Shown: positions 1 through 7,157 of the stretch, in pieces
Layout of the letters: every line of letters begins with the position of its first letter
Position numbering within the stretch: position 1 is the first letter of the stretch
Origin: an uncultured Gordonibacter sp.
Lineage (GTDB): Bacteria; Actinomycetota; Coriobacteriia; Coriobacteriales; Eggerthellaceae
Direction of reading: 5' to 3'
Assembly (NCBI GenBank): GCA_904420575.1
Contig: CAJFVW010000205.1
Span: 1-43,838 of the forward strand
DNA: 43,838 nt
Program-made: the position numbers and the translations under genes
The notes under the pieces: model-generated
The model's input: only the letters and a program-made list of their open reading frames with translations
Database searches by the model: none
Told to the model about the DNA's origin: nothing

Positions 1-169
1 CCACCTGGGCGTCCAGGTCGCGCAGCTGTCCCACCGTCACGCCCTTGACCGACGCGCTCGTGCCCACGGGCATGAACATGGGCGTGCCGAACGTGCCGTG
101 CACCGTCTCGTAGGAAAGCGCGCGGGCATGTCCGCTTTGCGCCTCGCAGGTGCAGTCGAACAGCGCCAT
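1..169 (-). CDS. tgt: Queuine tRNA-ribosyltransferase (N-terminal fragment, cut by window edge)
   Basis: Only the first 56 codons lie inside the window. The reverse strand reads MALFDCTCEAQSG, then a stretch containing HGTFGTPMFMPVGTSASVKG, which is the Tgt N-terminal signature (GxxxTPxFMPVGTxxxVKG). Tgt exchanges guanine for a queuine precursor at position 34 of GUN-anticodon tRNAs in the cytoplasm. The ATG sits two bases after the stop of the upstream HAD hydrolase gene and is preceded by a GGAAG ribosome site, so the two genes are probably co-transcribed. With queH and queA nearby it forms a queuosine block. The catalytic aspartates and zinc site lie outside the window, so integrity cannot be judged. 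Confidence 0.9.
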   Translation of the reverse strand, partial: MALFDCTCEAQSGHARALSYETVHGTFGTPMFMPVGTSASVKGVTVGQLRDLDAQV

Positions 170-171
170 GG

Positions 172-1101
172 TCAGGCTTCCTTCGAGAACGCGCCATGCG
201 CCGACGCCGCAGCGCCGGCATTGAACGCCCCGGCCACCTCCATGGCGCGCGCCACCTCGTGGTCCGCCACGCGCGAGTTCGCGGCAAGCGCCGCCTCGCG
301 CGCCGCCGAGGAGACCACGCCAGGATCGATGCCGACGGCCGGGTTGGCGCATGCGGGAAGTGCCTCCGCCCAGGCGGCGAAGTCTTCCATCGTCCCGTGG
401 CGCACCCCTTCCACACCCGTGCCCGCCGGATCCAGCAGATGGTCGGTGACCAGGTACATGTCGGTGCCCAGACCGGCGAACGCCTGGTCTTCCACCGTGT
501 TGTTGCCCACCATGAGCACGTCGGCCCCGGCCAGCCCGCACGCCGCCAGGTTCTCGGCGCAGTAGGCCGGCTTGGGCTTGACCGAGGTGGAGTTCTCGTA
601 CGTCGTGATGCGCGCGAACAGGCGCGGGTCCACGCCCGCCCATGTCAGCCGCCATTCCACGGCGCGGCGCGGGAACATGGGCATGGTGGCCAGCACCAGC
701 GGGTAGCCCTTCTGCGCCAGCGCTTCCACGGCGCGAGCGGTGGCCGGGTTCGGCTGCACGCCTTCGCCGATCTTCCCGAAGTCCACGTCGTAGAACTCGC
801 CGAGCAGGGCGTCCCAGTCGGCGGCCGTGCGATCGACCTTCTGGAAGAACGCCTCCCAATAGGCTTCGTGGTTGGTGCGCCCGTCGTCGTGCGCGGCCAT
901 GGCGCCGATGCCGGCCTTCAGGCCTGCCGAGAACGCCTGCGGATCGACCTCGTGCGCGGCCACGAACGAGGCGATGCTCTTGAAGTAGGTGGAAAGGAAC
1001 TCTTCCAGCTCCATCGGCAGCAGCGTGCCGTCCAGGTCGAAGAAGATCGCACGGTACGCGCGCGGGGCGTCCGCCCCGGCGGTCGGGATAGGTTCGGTCA
1101 T
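172..1101 (-). CDS. HAD-superfamily hydrolase
   Basis: A 309-residue cytoplasmic protein with the HAD phosphatase motifs in order: motif I FFDLDGTLL (about residues 19-27, nucleophile Asp in DLDGT), motif II in the LATMPMF segment (about 139-145), the motif III lysine in VKPKPAYC (about 173-180), and motif IV VGNNTVED (about 197-204). The helical cap between motifs I and II resembles phosphoglycolate-phosphatase-like members. The last 60 residues are alanine-rich and lie beyond the usual HAD fold. The start is supported by AAAGGA seven bases upstream of the ATG. It precedes tgt by two bases, suggesting an operon, but nothing in the sequence shows a queuosine role. The substrate cannot be assigned. 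Confidence 0.85.
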   Translation of the reverse strand: MTEPIPTAGADAPRAYRAIFFDLDGTLLPMELEEFLSTYFKSIASFVAAHEVDPQAFSAGLKAGIGAMAAHDDGRTNHEAYWEAFFQKVDRTAADWDALLGEFYDVDFGKIGEGVQPNPATARAVEALAQKGYPLVLATMPMFPRRAVEWRLTWAGVDPRLFARITTYENSTSVKPKPAYCAENLAACGLAGADVLMVGNNTVEDQAFAGLGTDMYLVTDHLLDPAGTGVEGVRHGTMEDFAAWAEALPACANPAVGIDPGVVSSAAREAALAANSRVADHEVARAMEVAGAFNAGAAASAHGAFSKEA

Positions 1102-1374
1102 TGCGGAATCCTTTGGTATTCAGAAGCCTTCTCTTGTCAGCATGGTAGTATAAGCCACATGCCGAACCTCTCAGAAAAACCGATGAAATCGCTACGCCCC
1201 CCTGCTTGGCACGCATCCGTCCGCCGACAGGCGCCGCAGCGGCCGGCCGCTTGCTGCGCCGTGAGCGTTTGGGCAGGCGGAAGGAGCGCAGGGCAGGCCT
1301 CTGGAGGCCGGGCTGACCGGGACGCCGCGGGCCGCAAGCCCCGGTGCTTGGCAAAAGGACGGAGTGCAAGCCGG

Positions 1375-1498
1375 GCCTTCTTCCCCTTGGAAGGAGGACG
1401 TGGCGCTGGCCATGCTCCCCGCTTCCTGGCAGGAAGATGGGGCGCAAACCACGTTCCCCGCTTCCTGGCAGAAAGATGGGGCGGAAACCGTGCTCCTC
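1375..1498. repeat. Degenerate ~39-bp tandem repeat upstream of queH
   Basis: Two clear head-to-tail 39-bp units (1421-1459 and 1460-1498) each begin GCTTCCTGGCAG and continue with AAGATGGGGCG. Weaker related units precede them from about 1375. They fill most of the 443-bp gap between the divergent HAD gene and queH. An open frame runs through them into queH, but it is low-complexity and lacks a ribosome site, so I regard it as non-coding. The unit resembles the reverse complement of the 37-bp units at 2556-2810 (shared TGGCAGG followed by a purine-rich segment). Confidence 0.6.
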
Positions 1499-1544
1499 TT
1501 CCCCCAGCAAGAGAACGCTGCAACAGAGTAGAGGGGGCGCTTGC

Positions 1545-2288
1545 ATGAGGCTGCTTCTACATGCGTGTTGCGGGCCCTGCTCGCTGGAACCGACCCGGCT
1601 GCTGCGGGCGGCCGGACACGACTTGACCATCCTGTATGCGAACTCCAACATAGCCCCCGCCGAAGAGTACGCCCATCGGCTGGCCACCCTGCGCGCCTGG
1701 GCGGAGGACGAGCGCCTGCCCGTCGTGGAAGGCGCCTACGACCCCGAACGCTGGGAAGCGGGGCCTGGCCGCATCGGGGAAACGCAGGGCGATCCCATCC
1801 GCCGCGAGGCACGGTGCCGCGCCTGCTACCGCCTGCGCTTGGAAGAGGCGGCCACGTATGCCTCGCAGGCCGGCTTCGACGGCGTGGGCACCACGCTTTC
1901 CGTGAGCCCCTACCAGTACACCGACGTCATCCGCGACGAGCTGGAGCGCGCCGCCGCGCAGGCAGGCGTGGCGGCCGTGTTCGAGGACTTCCGTCCCTTC
2001 TACGACCAGGCCACGCGGCGCAGCCGGGCGCTGGGCATGTACCGCCAGAACTACTGCGGCTGCCGCTTTTCCGACGCCGAAGCCGCAGCGGAGCGTGCCG
2101 AGCGAAAGGCCGCCCGCGCCGCCGCCCGCGCAGCAGACACAGCCGCACGTGCCGAAGAACGCACAGCCTCCGAAGCCGCGCAGGCGGCCAGGCGCGCCGA
2201 ACGCCAAGCCTACGCCGAAAAGCAAGCCAAGAAGCGCGCCGTGTTGAAGGCCCTCCGCGAACAAGAGCGTTCGAACACCGGCGAATAA
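1545..2288 (+). CDS. queH: Epoxyqueuosine reductase QueH (DUF208 family) with Ala/Arg/Glu-rich tail
   Basis: A 247-residue protein. It opens with LLLHACCGPCSLE (cysteines 8, 9 and 12), the iron-sulfur/active-site signature of QueH, the enzyme unrelated to QueG that reduces epoxyqueuosine to queuosine in tRNA. A second CxxC (RCRACYRLRLEEAA, about residues 93-106), the TTLSVSPYQ segment and the RQNYCGCRFS block (about 166-175) complete the family pattern. The start is the ATG at 1545, after GAGGGGGC and immediately before the family's N-terminus; the open frame further upstream is repeat DNA. Residues from about 177 to the end form a 70-residue helical, charged, alanine-rich tail not needed for the QueH core, possibly a coiled coil. 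It lies between tgt and queA in the queuosine block. Confidence 0.9.
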   Translation: MRLLLHACCGPCSLEPTRLLRAAGHDLTILYANSNIAPAEEYAHRLATLRAWAEDERLPVVEGAYDPERWEAGPGRIGETQGDPIRREARCRACYRLRLEEAATYASQAGFDGVGTTLSVSPYQYTDVIRDELERAAAQAGVAAVFEDFRPFYDQATRRSRALGMYRQNYCGCRFSDAEAAAERAERKAARAAARAADTAARAEERTASEAAQAARRAERQAYAEKQAKKRAVLKALREQERSNTGE

Positions 2289-2389
2289 GCCGCCAAGCGC
2301 CGCCACCCCTGGCACGGGCGCGGCCGCAACGCCATAGAGCAGCAGCGCCGACCTTGTGCGCACCTGTCCATCTTGCGCACACCCGGTTT

Positions 2390-2550
2390 TCGGTCGAATT
2401 GTCTCAAATCGCGTTTTATGTATAGGTTTTGGCGTCCACAACCGGCGCAAGCCATGACACGCGCGACAAAACACCAGGTCGCAAAATACGTGAAGAGACT
2501 ACGACGCTCCGAATCTGTACACAAAACGCGATTTGGGACAATTCGGCCGA
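2390..2550 (+). repeat. Long inverted repeat element, copy 1
   Basis: Arms of 36 bp at 2390-2425 and 2515-2550 match at 32 of 36 positions, with an 89-nt spacer. Three of the four differences become U-G pairs if the plus strand is transcribed, and the fourth is A-C. The arm contains GTCTCAAATCGCGTTTT, similar in pattern to the arms of the elements at 2828-2958 and 27659-27783. It lies directly before the 37-bp tandem array in the queH-queA spacer. It could be a hairpin RNA, a small non-autonomous element or a DNA structural signal; the sequence does not decide. Confidence 0.65.
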
Positions 2551-2555
2551 ACCGA

Positions 2556-2810
2556 GCTGCACCACTCGTCTCCCAGCCTGTCCGCCAAGGGAACTGCACC
2601 ACTCGTTTTCCAGCCTGCCAGCCAAGCAAACTGCGCCACCCGTTTTCCGCCTGCCGGCAAGACGAGTTGTACCGCTCGTCTTCGAGCCTGCCGGCATGGC
2701 GAACTATACCGTTCGTCTTCCGCCCTGTCAGTAAGGAGGGCTGCACCATTCGTTTCCCCCTACGGGCAAGACGAGTTGCACCGCTCGTATTCTGTCTTGC
2801 CGGCAAGGCA
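2556..2810. repeat. Seven-unit degenerate 37-bp tandem array
   Basis: Seven contiguous units begin at 2556, 2593, 2630, 2666, 2703, 2740 and 2775, with lengths of 35-37 bp. The unit core is roughly CTGCACCRCTCGTYTTCC, followed by AGCCTGCCGGCAAG and a short variable end. There are no spacers between units, so this is not a CRISPR array. Reading frames through the array give repeated Arg/Gly/Ala-rich peptides without a ribosome site, so I treat it as non-coding. It fills the middle of the 959-bp spacer between queH and queA. Confidence 0.8.
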
Positions 2811-2827
2811 TTCCTCGGCGCCCGTTT

Positions 2828-2958
2828 TGGCAAAAATTTCCCGAATTGCGAGCCGCGGCCGTGCATCCGAAAAGCACGACCTGGGATTATGCAGCGCCCG
2901 CATTGCGAATTAAGCGAAAAGGGACGTTTCTGGCTCGCAATTCGCGAAATTTTTGCCA
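2828..2958. repeat. Long inverted repeat element, copy 2
   Basis: Arms of 27 bp at 2828-2854 and 2932-2958 match at 26 of 27 positions around a 77-nt spacer. The left arm begins TGGCAAAAATTTC and ends TTGCGAGCC. It is AT-rich against a GC-rich background and ends in GCGAG, like the element at 27659-27783. It lies between the 37-bp array and a second tandem repeat in the queH-queA spacer. Confidence 0.75.
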
Positions 2959-2979
2959 TTGCGACGACATATGTGTGCA

Positions 2980-3122
2980 CCCTTCCTTCGGCGTACGGGG
3001 GCATCTACCTTGACGGGCGGCACGTGGCGTCTCCTTCCCCAGCGTGCGGCATGTGGGCGACGTCTCCTTCCCCAGCGTGCGGCATGTGGGCGACGTCTCC
3101 TTCACTCGGCGTACGGGGGCAT
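2980..3122. repeat. 33-bp tandem repeat upstream of queA promoter
   Basis: Units at about 3024-3052, 3053-3085 and 3086-3122 share GACGTCTCCTTCCCCAGCG followed by TGCGGCATGTGGGC. The segment CGGCGTACGGGGGCATC occurs on both sides (about 2988 and 3108). The array ends about 50 bp before the queA -35 box. No coding function is supported. Confidence 0.7.
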
Positions 3123-3172
3123 CCTCTTTTGGTGGGGCACTTTGGCTTTCCCCTCCCTCGGCATACGGTACG

Positions 3173-3202
3173 TTGGCATCCTGTTGCTGGAATGCCTATA
3201 AT
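3173..3202 (+). promoter_or_regulatory. Near-consensus sigma70-type promoter of queA
   Basis: TTGGCA (3173-3178) and a perfect TATAAT (3197-3202) are separated by 18 bp, 45 bp upstream of the queA ATG. The predicted transcription start is near 3209. This gives queA its own promoter, independent of queH. Confidence 0.75.
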
Positions 3203-3247
3203 GGATGGCTCGAAAACGGTTCCGCACTCACCCGGCAAAGGACGCCC

Positions 3248-4366
3248 ATGAAGACCAGCGACTTCGACTACGAACTGCCGCCCGAGCTCATCGCTCAGGA
3301 GCCTGCAGCCGAGCGGGATGGATGCCGCCTGCTCGTCATGGACCGGGCGACCGGGGCCCTGGAGGACCGCGTCTTCCGCGACATCGCGGAGTACCTGCGC
3401 CCCGGCGACCTGTTGGTGGCGAACGAGACGCGCGTCATGCCGGCGCGCCTTCTGGGCGCGAAGCGGGGCACGGGCGGTGCGGCCGAAGTGTTCCTCCTGC
3501 GGCCCCACGGCACCCCCACCGACAACCATAGTGCCTGTTGGGAAGTGCTCGTGCGACCAGGCAAGCGCTTGAAGCCGGGCACGGGCGCGGTGGTGGACTT
3601 CGCCGACGCGGACGGCAACGTGGCGCTGTCGGCCGAGATCGTGGACTGGGCACGTCCCGCGCACGACGAAGACCCACACGACGGCGCGCAGCGCGGCGAG
3701 CGCGTAGCGCGCCTCACCACGCAGCTGCCTTCACTCGACGAGGCGCTGCACGCCGTGGGGCACACGCCTCTCCCCCCCTACATCAAGGGTTACGCCGGCG
3801 ACGAAGAACTGTACCAGACGGTGTATTCCCGCCGCGAAAGCTCGGCGGCGGCACCCACGGCCGGCCTACACTTCACGCCCCAGCTCATCGACCGTCTGAA
3901 GGACAACGGCGTGCGTTGGGAGACCGTCGAGCTGGAAGTGGGGCTGGACACGTTCCGCATCGTGGACGAGGACGATCCCGAGCAGCACGCCATCCACACC
4001 GAGTTCTACACGGTGCCGCAGCGCACGGTGGACGCCGTGGCCGAGACGCGCAGGCGCGGCGGCCGCGTGGTGGCCGTGGGCACCACCAGCGTGCGCAGCT
4101 TGGAAAGCGCCTGGGACGTGCAGGCGGACGGCGGCGCGGGAGCACTGCGGGCGCGCGATCGCGAGGCCACGTCGCTCTACATCCTGCCCGGCTACCGGTT
4201 CCACGTGGTGGACGCTCTGGTCACGAACTTCCACGTGCCGAAGTCGACGCTCATGATGCTGGTGAGCGCGTTTTCAAGCCGCGAGAACGTCATGGCCGCC
4301 TATCGGCACGCCATCGACGAGCGCTACCGCCTGCTCTCGTTCGGCGATGCCATGTTCCTCCGCTGA
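3248..4366 (+). CDS. queA: S-adenosylmethionine:tRNA ribosyltransferase-isomerase QueA
   Basis: A 372-residue cytoplasmic enzyme that transfers and isomerises the ribose of S-adenosylmethionine onto preQ1-modified tRNA, giving epoxyqueuosine. Family signatures are present through the whole length: FDYELPPELIAQ at the N-terminus, GDLLVANETRVMPARL (about residues 52-67), PLPPYIKGY, SAAAPTAGLHF, the VELEVGLDTFR segment, GTTSVRSLESA, and YILPGYRFHVVDALVTNFHVP in the C-terminal third. The length is a little above the family norm because of a roughly 25-residue insert around the VDWARPAHDEDPHDGAQRG stretch. The ATG at 3248 follows AAAGGA by five bases; an upstream in-frame extension covers repeat DNA and the promoter, so it is rejected. 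Its product is the substrate of QueH. Confidence 0.95.
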   Translation: MKTSDFDYELPPELIAQEPAAERDGCRLLVMDRATGALEDRVFRDIAEYLRPGDLLVANETRVMPARLLGAKRGTGGAAEVFLLRPHGTPTDNHSACWEVLVRPGKRLKPGTGAVVDFADADGNVALSAEIVDWARPAHDEDPHDGAQRGERVARLTTQLPSLDEALHAVGHTPLPPYIKGYAGDEELYQTVYSRRESSAAAPTAGLHFTPQLIDRLKDNGVRWETVELEVGLDTFRIVDEDDPEQHAIHTEFYTVPQRTVDAVAETRRRGGRVVAVGTTSVRSLESAWDVQADGGAGALRARDREATSLYILPGYRFHVVDALVTNFHVPKSTLMMLVSAFSSRENVMAAYRHAIDERYRLLSFGDAMFLR

Positions 4367-4490
4367 GCGCTCGCCGGACAGTTCTTCATGCAAACAGCAG
4401 CGGTCGCAGCGACTCGGCTGTTTCCGCAAGCGTGCGGCCACGGCCGCGTTCGGACGGCGCCGGGGTGTGCGGGGATTCTTCGGCGAGGGC

Positions 4491-4706
4491 GACCGTTATG
4501 GTCTCGGGATGGCAAGGATGACCGTTATGGTCGCTTTTTGGCGGGGGCGACCGTTATGGCAAGGATTTAGGAGGATACGAGCCGCTTTTCACAGAACCTT
4601 TCGCCCTAACGCCTGGTCGCAAGAACCGCAGTGCCGCGCGAGGCCTTTTTCTGGCGCCATAGCCGTCAACCTTGCCATCGAGAGGCCATGACGGTCATCC
4701 TTGCCA
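4491..4706. repeat. 29-bp direct repeats plus inverted copy
   Basis: GACCGTTATGG occurs at 4491, 4520 and 4549, an exact 29-bp period. A 22-bp segment at 4509-4530, starting ATGGCAAGGATGACC, recurs inverted at 4685-4706 with one mismatch. Together these occupy the 464-bp gap between the convergent queA and csp genes (4367-4830), where I see no gene. Confidence 0.65.
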
Positions 4707-4776
4707 TTCCGGCGTCAATCGGGGCGCACGTTTTGGTCTTATCCCAGAAGACTTGACGTTCAGTCCGCCCGGGCAT

Positions 4777-4806
4777 AAAAAATGGCCCCGCGCCGCGGAG
4801 CCATTT
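4777..4806 (-). terminator. Intrinsic terminator of the cold-shock gene
   Basis: On the minus strand, AAATGGCTCCGC pairs with GCGGGGCCATTT (12 bp, one G-U pair, loop GGC) and runs straight into a T tract (complement of 4777-4782). It lies 24 bases after the csp stop codon. Confidence 0.85.
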
Positions 4807-4830
4807 CGGCATGTATGAAAGTTGATCGGG

Positions 4831-5034
4831 TTAGATCTTCGTCACATTGCTTGCCTGGAGCTTGCCATTCTGGCCGGTGGTCACATCGAAGGCAACGGCA
4901 GCGCCTTCGTCGAGGGTCTTGAACCCGTCCATCTTGATCTCAGAGAAGTGGACGAAGAGGTCTTCGCCATCGTTCTGGGAGATGAACCCGTAGCCTTTTT
5001 CAGGGTTGAACCACTTAACAGTACCTTCCGCCAT
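4831..5034 (-). CDS. Cold-shock domain protein (CspA family)
   Basis: A 67-residue single cold-shock domain, the usual family length. The nucleic-acid-binding motifs RNP1 (KGYGFISQ, about residues 13-20) and RNP2 (LFVHFSEI, about 27-34) are intact, and the protein starts with the typical [14 protein letters not shown]. It binds single-stranded RNA and DNA as a chaperone. The ATG at 5034 is preceded by AGAGGA eight bases upstream; an in-frame extension to 5109 covers the leader and is rejected. It is monocistronic, with its own structured leader and terminator. Confidence 0.97.
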   Translation of the reverse strand: MAEGTVKWFNPEKGYGFISQNDGEDLFVHFSEIKMDGFKTLDEGAAVAFDVTTGQNGKLQASNVTKI

Positions 5035-5132
5035 TTTAAATCCTCTTTCCTCTCCCCGTCCCCGGGGAGGTAACACTACGTGTTGCATGGCGGCAACACT
5101 CGCCCTCACCTCGAGGGCACACGTTTACTATA
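5035..5132 (-). promoter_or_regulatory. Structured 5' leader and -10 element of the csp gene
   Basis: A TATAGT -10 box on the minus strand (complement of 5127-5132) gives a leader of about 85 nt. The leader can form GCCCTC/GAGGGC, GTGTTGC/GCAACAC and a CCCC/GGGG hairpin just before the ribosome site. No good -35 box is visible. Structured leaders that respond to temperature are known for cspA-type genes; that role is inferred here. Confidence 0.5.
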
Positions 5133-5251
5133 CGCTATGCCGAAGCAAAATAGTTCGAGGAATGAAGAAAAGCGGGTTTTTTTACCGATCCGTAAGTTCC
5201 GGTTGAGGGCGGTTCCTGCAAATCGTCAGCGGCCTGCCATGGCGCCGACCG

Positions 5252-5773
5252 TCAGCGGCCTGGCGCGGCATCGTCCGACGGCGGCGCCAGCACCTCGATG
5301 GCTGCACGATCGGCCCCCAGCATTTCCGCCTCGAGCCCGGGCATCTCGAACAGCGCGTCGTCCGCTTCCGGAACCTCGCCATGAAGGTCGTCGAGCAGTT
5401 CTTCCAGGTCCTCGGGACGTTCGGGCAAAGGAAAGCCGTACGCCTCCGCAATGGCATGTGCCTGCTGCGCGCGCAGGTCGGCCAAGGCTTGTTCGTTCGC
5501 TTCGCGCAGATATCCTGAAGCCAGAAGCAGGCTGCGCGCGACGTATTCGGTGACGCGGGGGTCGGTGCCCGAGACCTGCATGACGCTTGCGATGGACTCC
5601 GGAGAAAGCGAGAGCAGCACGCCGCCGTCGATTTCGGTGGCCTCGCCCACCGCGTCTTCCAGCATGTCGGCTGCCGCCCGAGGGTCTTTCTCCTTGCGCG
5701 CCTTCGTCCAGCTGCGCCGGATGATCTCGGCGAACTGCAGGAAGATGCGCATGAGGTAGTCTTGTTCCAGCAT
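5252..5773 (-). CDS. DUF6483-like uncharacterised protein
   Basis: A 173-residue acidic soluble protein with no signal peptide or membrane segment. The N-terminus LEQDYLMRIFLQFAEIIRR resembles the family annotated as DUF6483 (a guess from memory of the family's opening residues). The body is predicted largely helical, and the C-terminal 50 residues are rich in Asp and Glu. The ATG at 5773 is chosen because GGAAGGA lies seven bases upstream; the frame continues upstream without a better start. It lies alone between csp and ruvB on the same strand. No function can be assigned. Confidence 0.7.
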   Translation of the reverse strand: MLEQDYLMRIFLQFAEIIRRSWTKARKEKDPRAAADMLEDAVGEATEIDGGVLLSLSPESIASVMQVSGTDPRVTEYVARSLLLASGYLREANEQALADLRAQQAHAIAEAYGFPLPERPEDLEELLDDLHGEVPEADDALFEMPGLEAEMLGADRAAIEVLAPPSDDAAPGR

Positions 5774-5888
5774 GATCCGTCCTTCCGAATCGCAGATTTC
5801 CCGCCGAGGGCGATGCATGATCCTTGCATGCCGCGGATCTTTCGCCCATAGCGAGGGTGGTCCTCCGAAATCACCAGTCGTTCGCCCA

Positions 5889-6020
5889 CAGCGGCGCCCT
5901 CGCGCCCTGCGGACGCACGGCGCTTTACGACAGGGGCGCCGTCGGCCTCGAGCGCCTCCTTCACCTGCAGGGGCGCCGTCGGCTTCGAGTGCCCCTACGC
6001 CAGCAGGGACGCCGTTGGCC
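5889..6020. repeat. Degenerate 36-42 bp tandem units downstream of ruvB
   Basis: Units starting at 5889, 5931, 5968 and 6004 share CAGGGGCGCCGTCGGC with a CTCGAG or TTCGAG extension. Unit lengths are 42, 37 and 36 bp, plus a partial unit. They fill the gap between the ruvB stop codon and the DUF6483-like gene. Confidence 0.6.
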
Positions 6021-6030
6021 GCCGCGCCCG

Positions 6031-7098
6031 TCAGTCCGAGGGTGCCGGCATGCCCAGATGCTCGTAGGCGCGGCTGGTGGCCTGGCGGCCTTTCGGGGTG
6101 CGCACCATGAGCCCCTGCTGCATGAGGAACGGCTCGTAGACGTCTTCCAGCGTGTCGGGATCCTCCGACAGCGCCGACGCGAGCGTCGTCAGCCCCACGG
6201 GGCGTCCCGAGAACTGCACCGTCAGCAGCTCCAAAATACGGTTGTCCACCGCGTCCAGGCCCAGCGCGTCCACCTCGAAGAAGCTCAGGGCCTGCGCGGC
6301 CACGTCCTCGTCGATCACGCCGTCGCCCCGCACCTGTGCCCAGTCGCGCACGCGTTTGAGCAGGCGGTTCGCGAGGCGCGGCGTGCCGCGGCTACGCCGG
6401 GCGATCTCGAGCGCGCCGTCTTCGGCGATGTCCACGTCCAGAAGCGCCGCCGAGCGTCGCACGATGGAAGCCAGCTCCTCTGCGCTGTAGTACGACAGGC
6501 GAAACGCGATGCCGAAGCGGTCGCGCAAAGGCCCCGTCAACAGGCCGGTGCGGGTGGTGGCGCCGATCAGCGTGAACCGCGGCAGGTCCAGCCTGATGGA
6601 GCGCGCCGCCGGCCCCTTGCCCACCACGATGTCGAGCGCGTAGTCCTCCAGCGCGGGATACAGCACCTCCTCCACCATGCGGTTCAGGCGGTGGATCTCG
6701 TCGATGAACAGCACGTCGCCCTCTTCGAGGTTCGTGAGGATGGCGGCCAGGTCTCCCGTGCGCTCGATGGCCGGGCCGCTGGTCGTGCGGATGTTCGCGC
6801 CCAGTTCGTTGGCGACCACGGTCGCAAGCGTCGTCTTGCCCAGGCCCGGCGGCCCCGAGAACAGGATGTGGTCCACCACGTCGTTCCGCTGCGCGGCGGC
6901 CTGGATGAGGATGGCGAGCGATTCCTTCACCTTCGTCTGTCCCAGGTAGTCGCACAAACGTTTCGGCCGCAGGCTGCGGTCCAGCGCGAGGTCGTCCTCG
7001 GTCAGCGTGGGCGCCACGGCGCGCTCGGCCAAGCCGCCGCCGCCCGTCGACAGGCCGCCCGCCTCGAACGCCAGTCCTTCTATTTCAACGCCGCCCAT
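6031..7098 (-). CDS. ruvB: Holliday junction branch migration ATPase RuvB
   Basis: A 355-residue AAA+ motor that drives Holliday junction branch migration with RuvA. Walker [10 protein letters not shown] (about residues 83-91), Walker [12 protein letters not shown] (about 131-141), sensor 1 GATTRTGLL and the arginine-finger segment GPLRDRFGI follow in order. The C-terminal winged-helix DNA-binding domain ends in [17 protein letters not shown]. The open frame begins two codons earlier with GTG; I prefer the ATG at 7098, though neither has a strong ribosome site. It is last in ruvC-ruvA-ruvB, 59 bases after ruvA. Confidence 0.95.
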   Translation of the reverse strand: MGGVEIEGLAFEAGGLSTGGGGLAERAVAPTLTEDDLALDRSLRPKRLCDYLGQTKVKESLAILIQAAAQRNDVVDHILFSGPPGLGKTTLATVVANELGANIRTTSGPAIERTGDLAAILTNLEEGDVLFIDEIHRLNRMVEEVLYPALEDYALDIVVGKGPAARSIRLDLPRFTLIGATTRTGLLTGPLRDRFGIAFRLSYYSAEELASIVRRSAALLDVDIAEDGALEIARRSRGTPRLANRLLKRVRDWAQVRGDGVIDEDVAAQALSFFEVDALGLDAVDNRILELLTVQFSGRPVGLTTLASALSEDPDTLEDVYEPFLMQQGLMVRTPKGRQATSRAYEHLGMPAPSD

Positions 7099-7157
7099 GA
7101 CCACCCGTCTTCAGTCGATCCGTCAAACGTCCCGTTCCGCACGCGGCCGCGCGCCGC

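Noticed and set aside
1344-1544. 67-codon N-terminal extension of QueH
   Set aside because: It covers tandem repeat DNA. The family's normal start with a good ribosome site is at 1545.
2556-2810. Possible CRISPR array
   Set aside because: Units are contiguous with no unique spacers and are too degenerate. No cas genes are present in the window.
2210-3004. Minus-strand 264-codon open frame with repeated Arg/Gly-rich peptide
   Set aside because: It runs through two inverted repeats and the 37-bp array, has no ribosome site, and its frame is open only because the DNA is repetitive and GC-rich.
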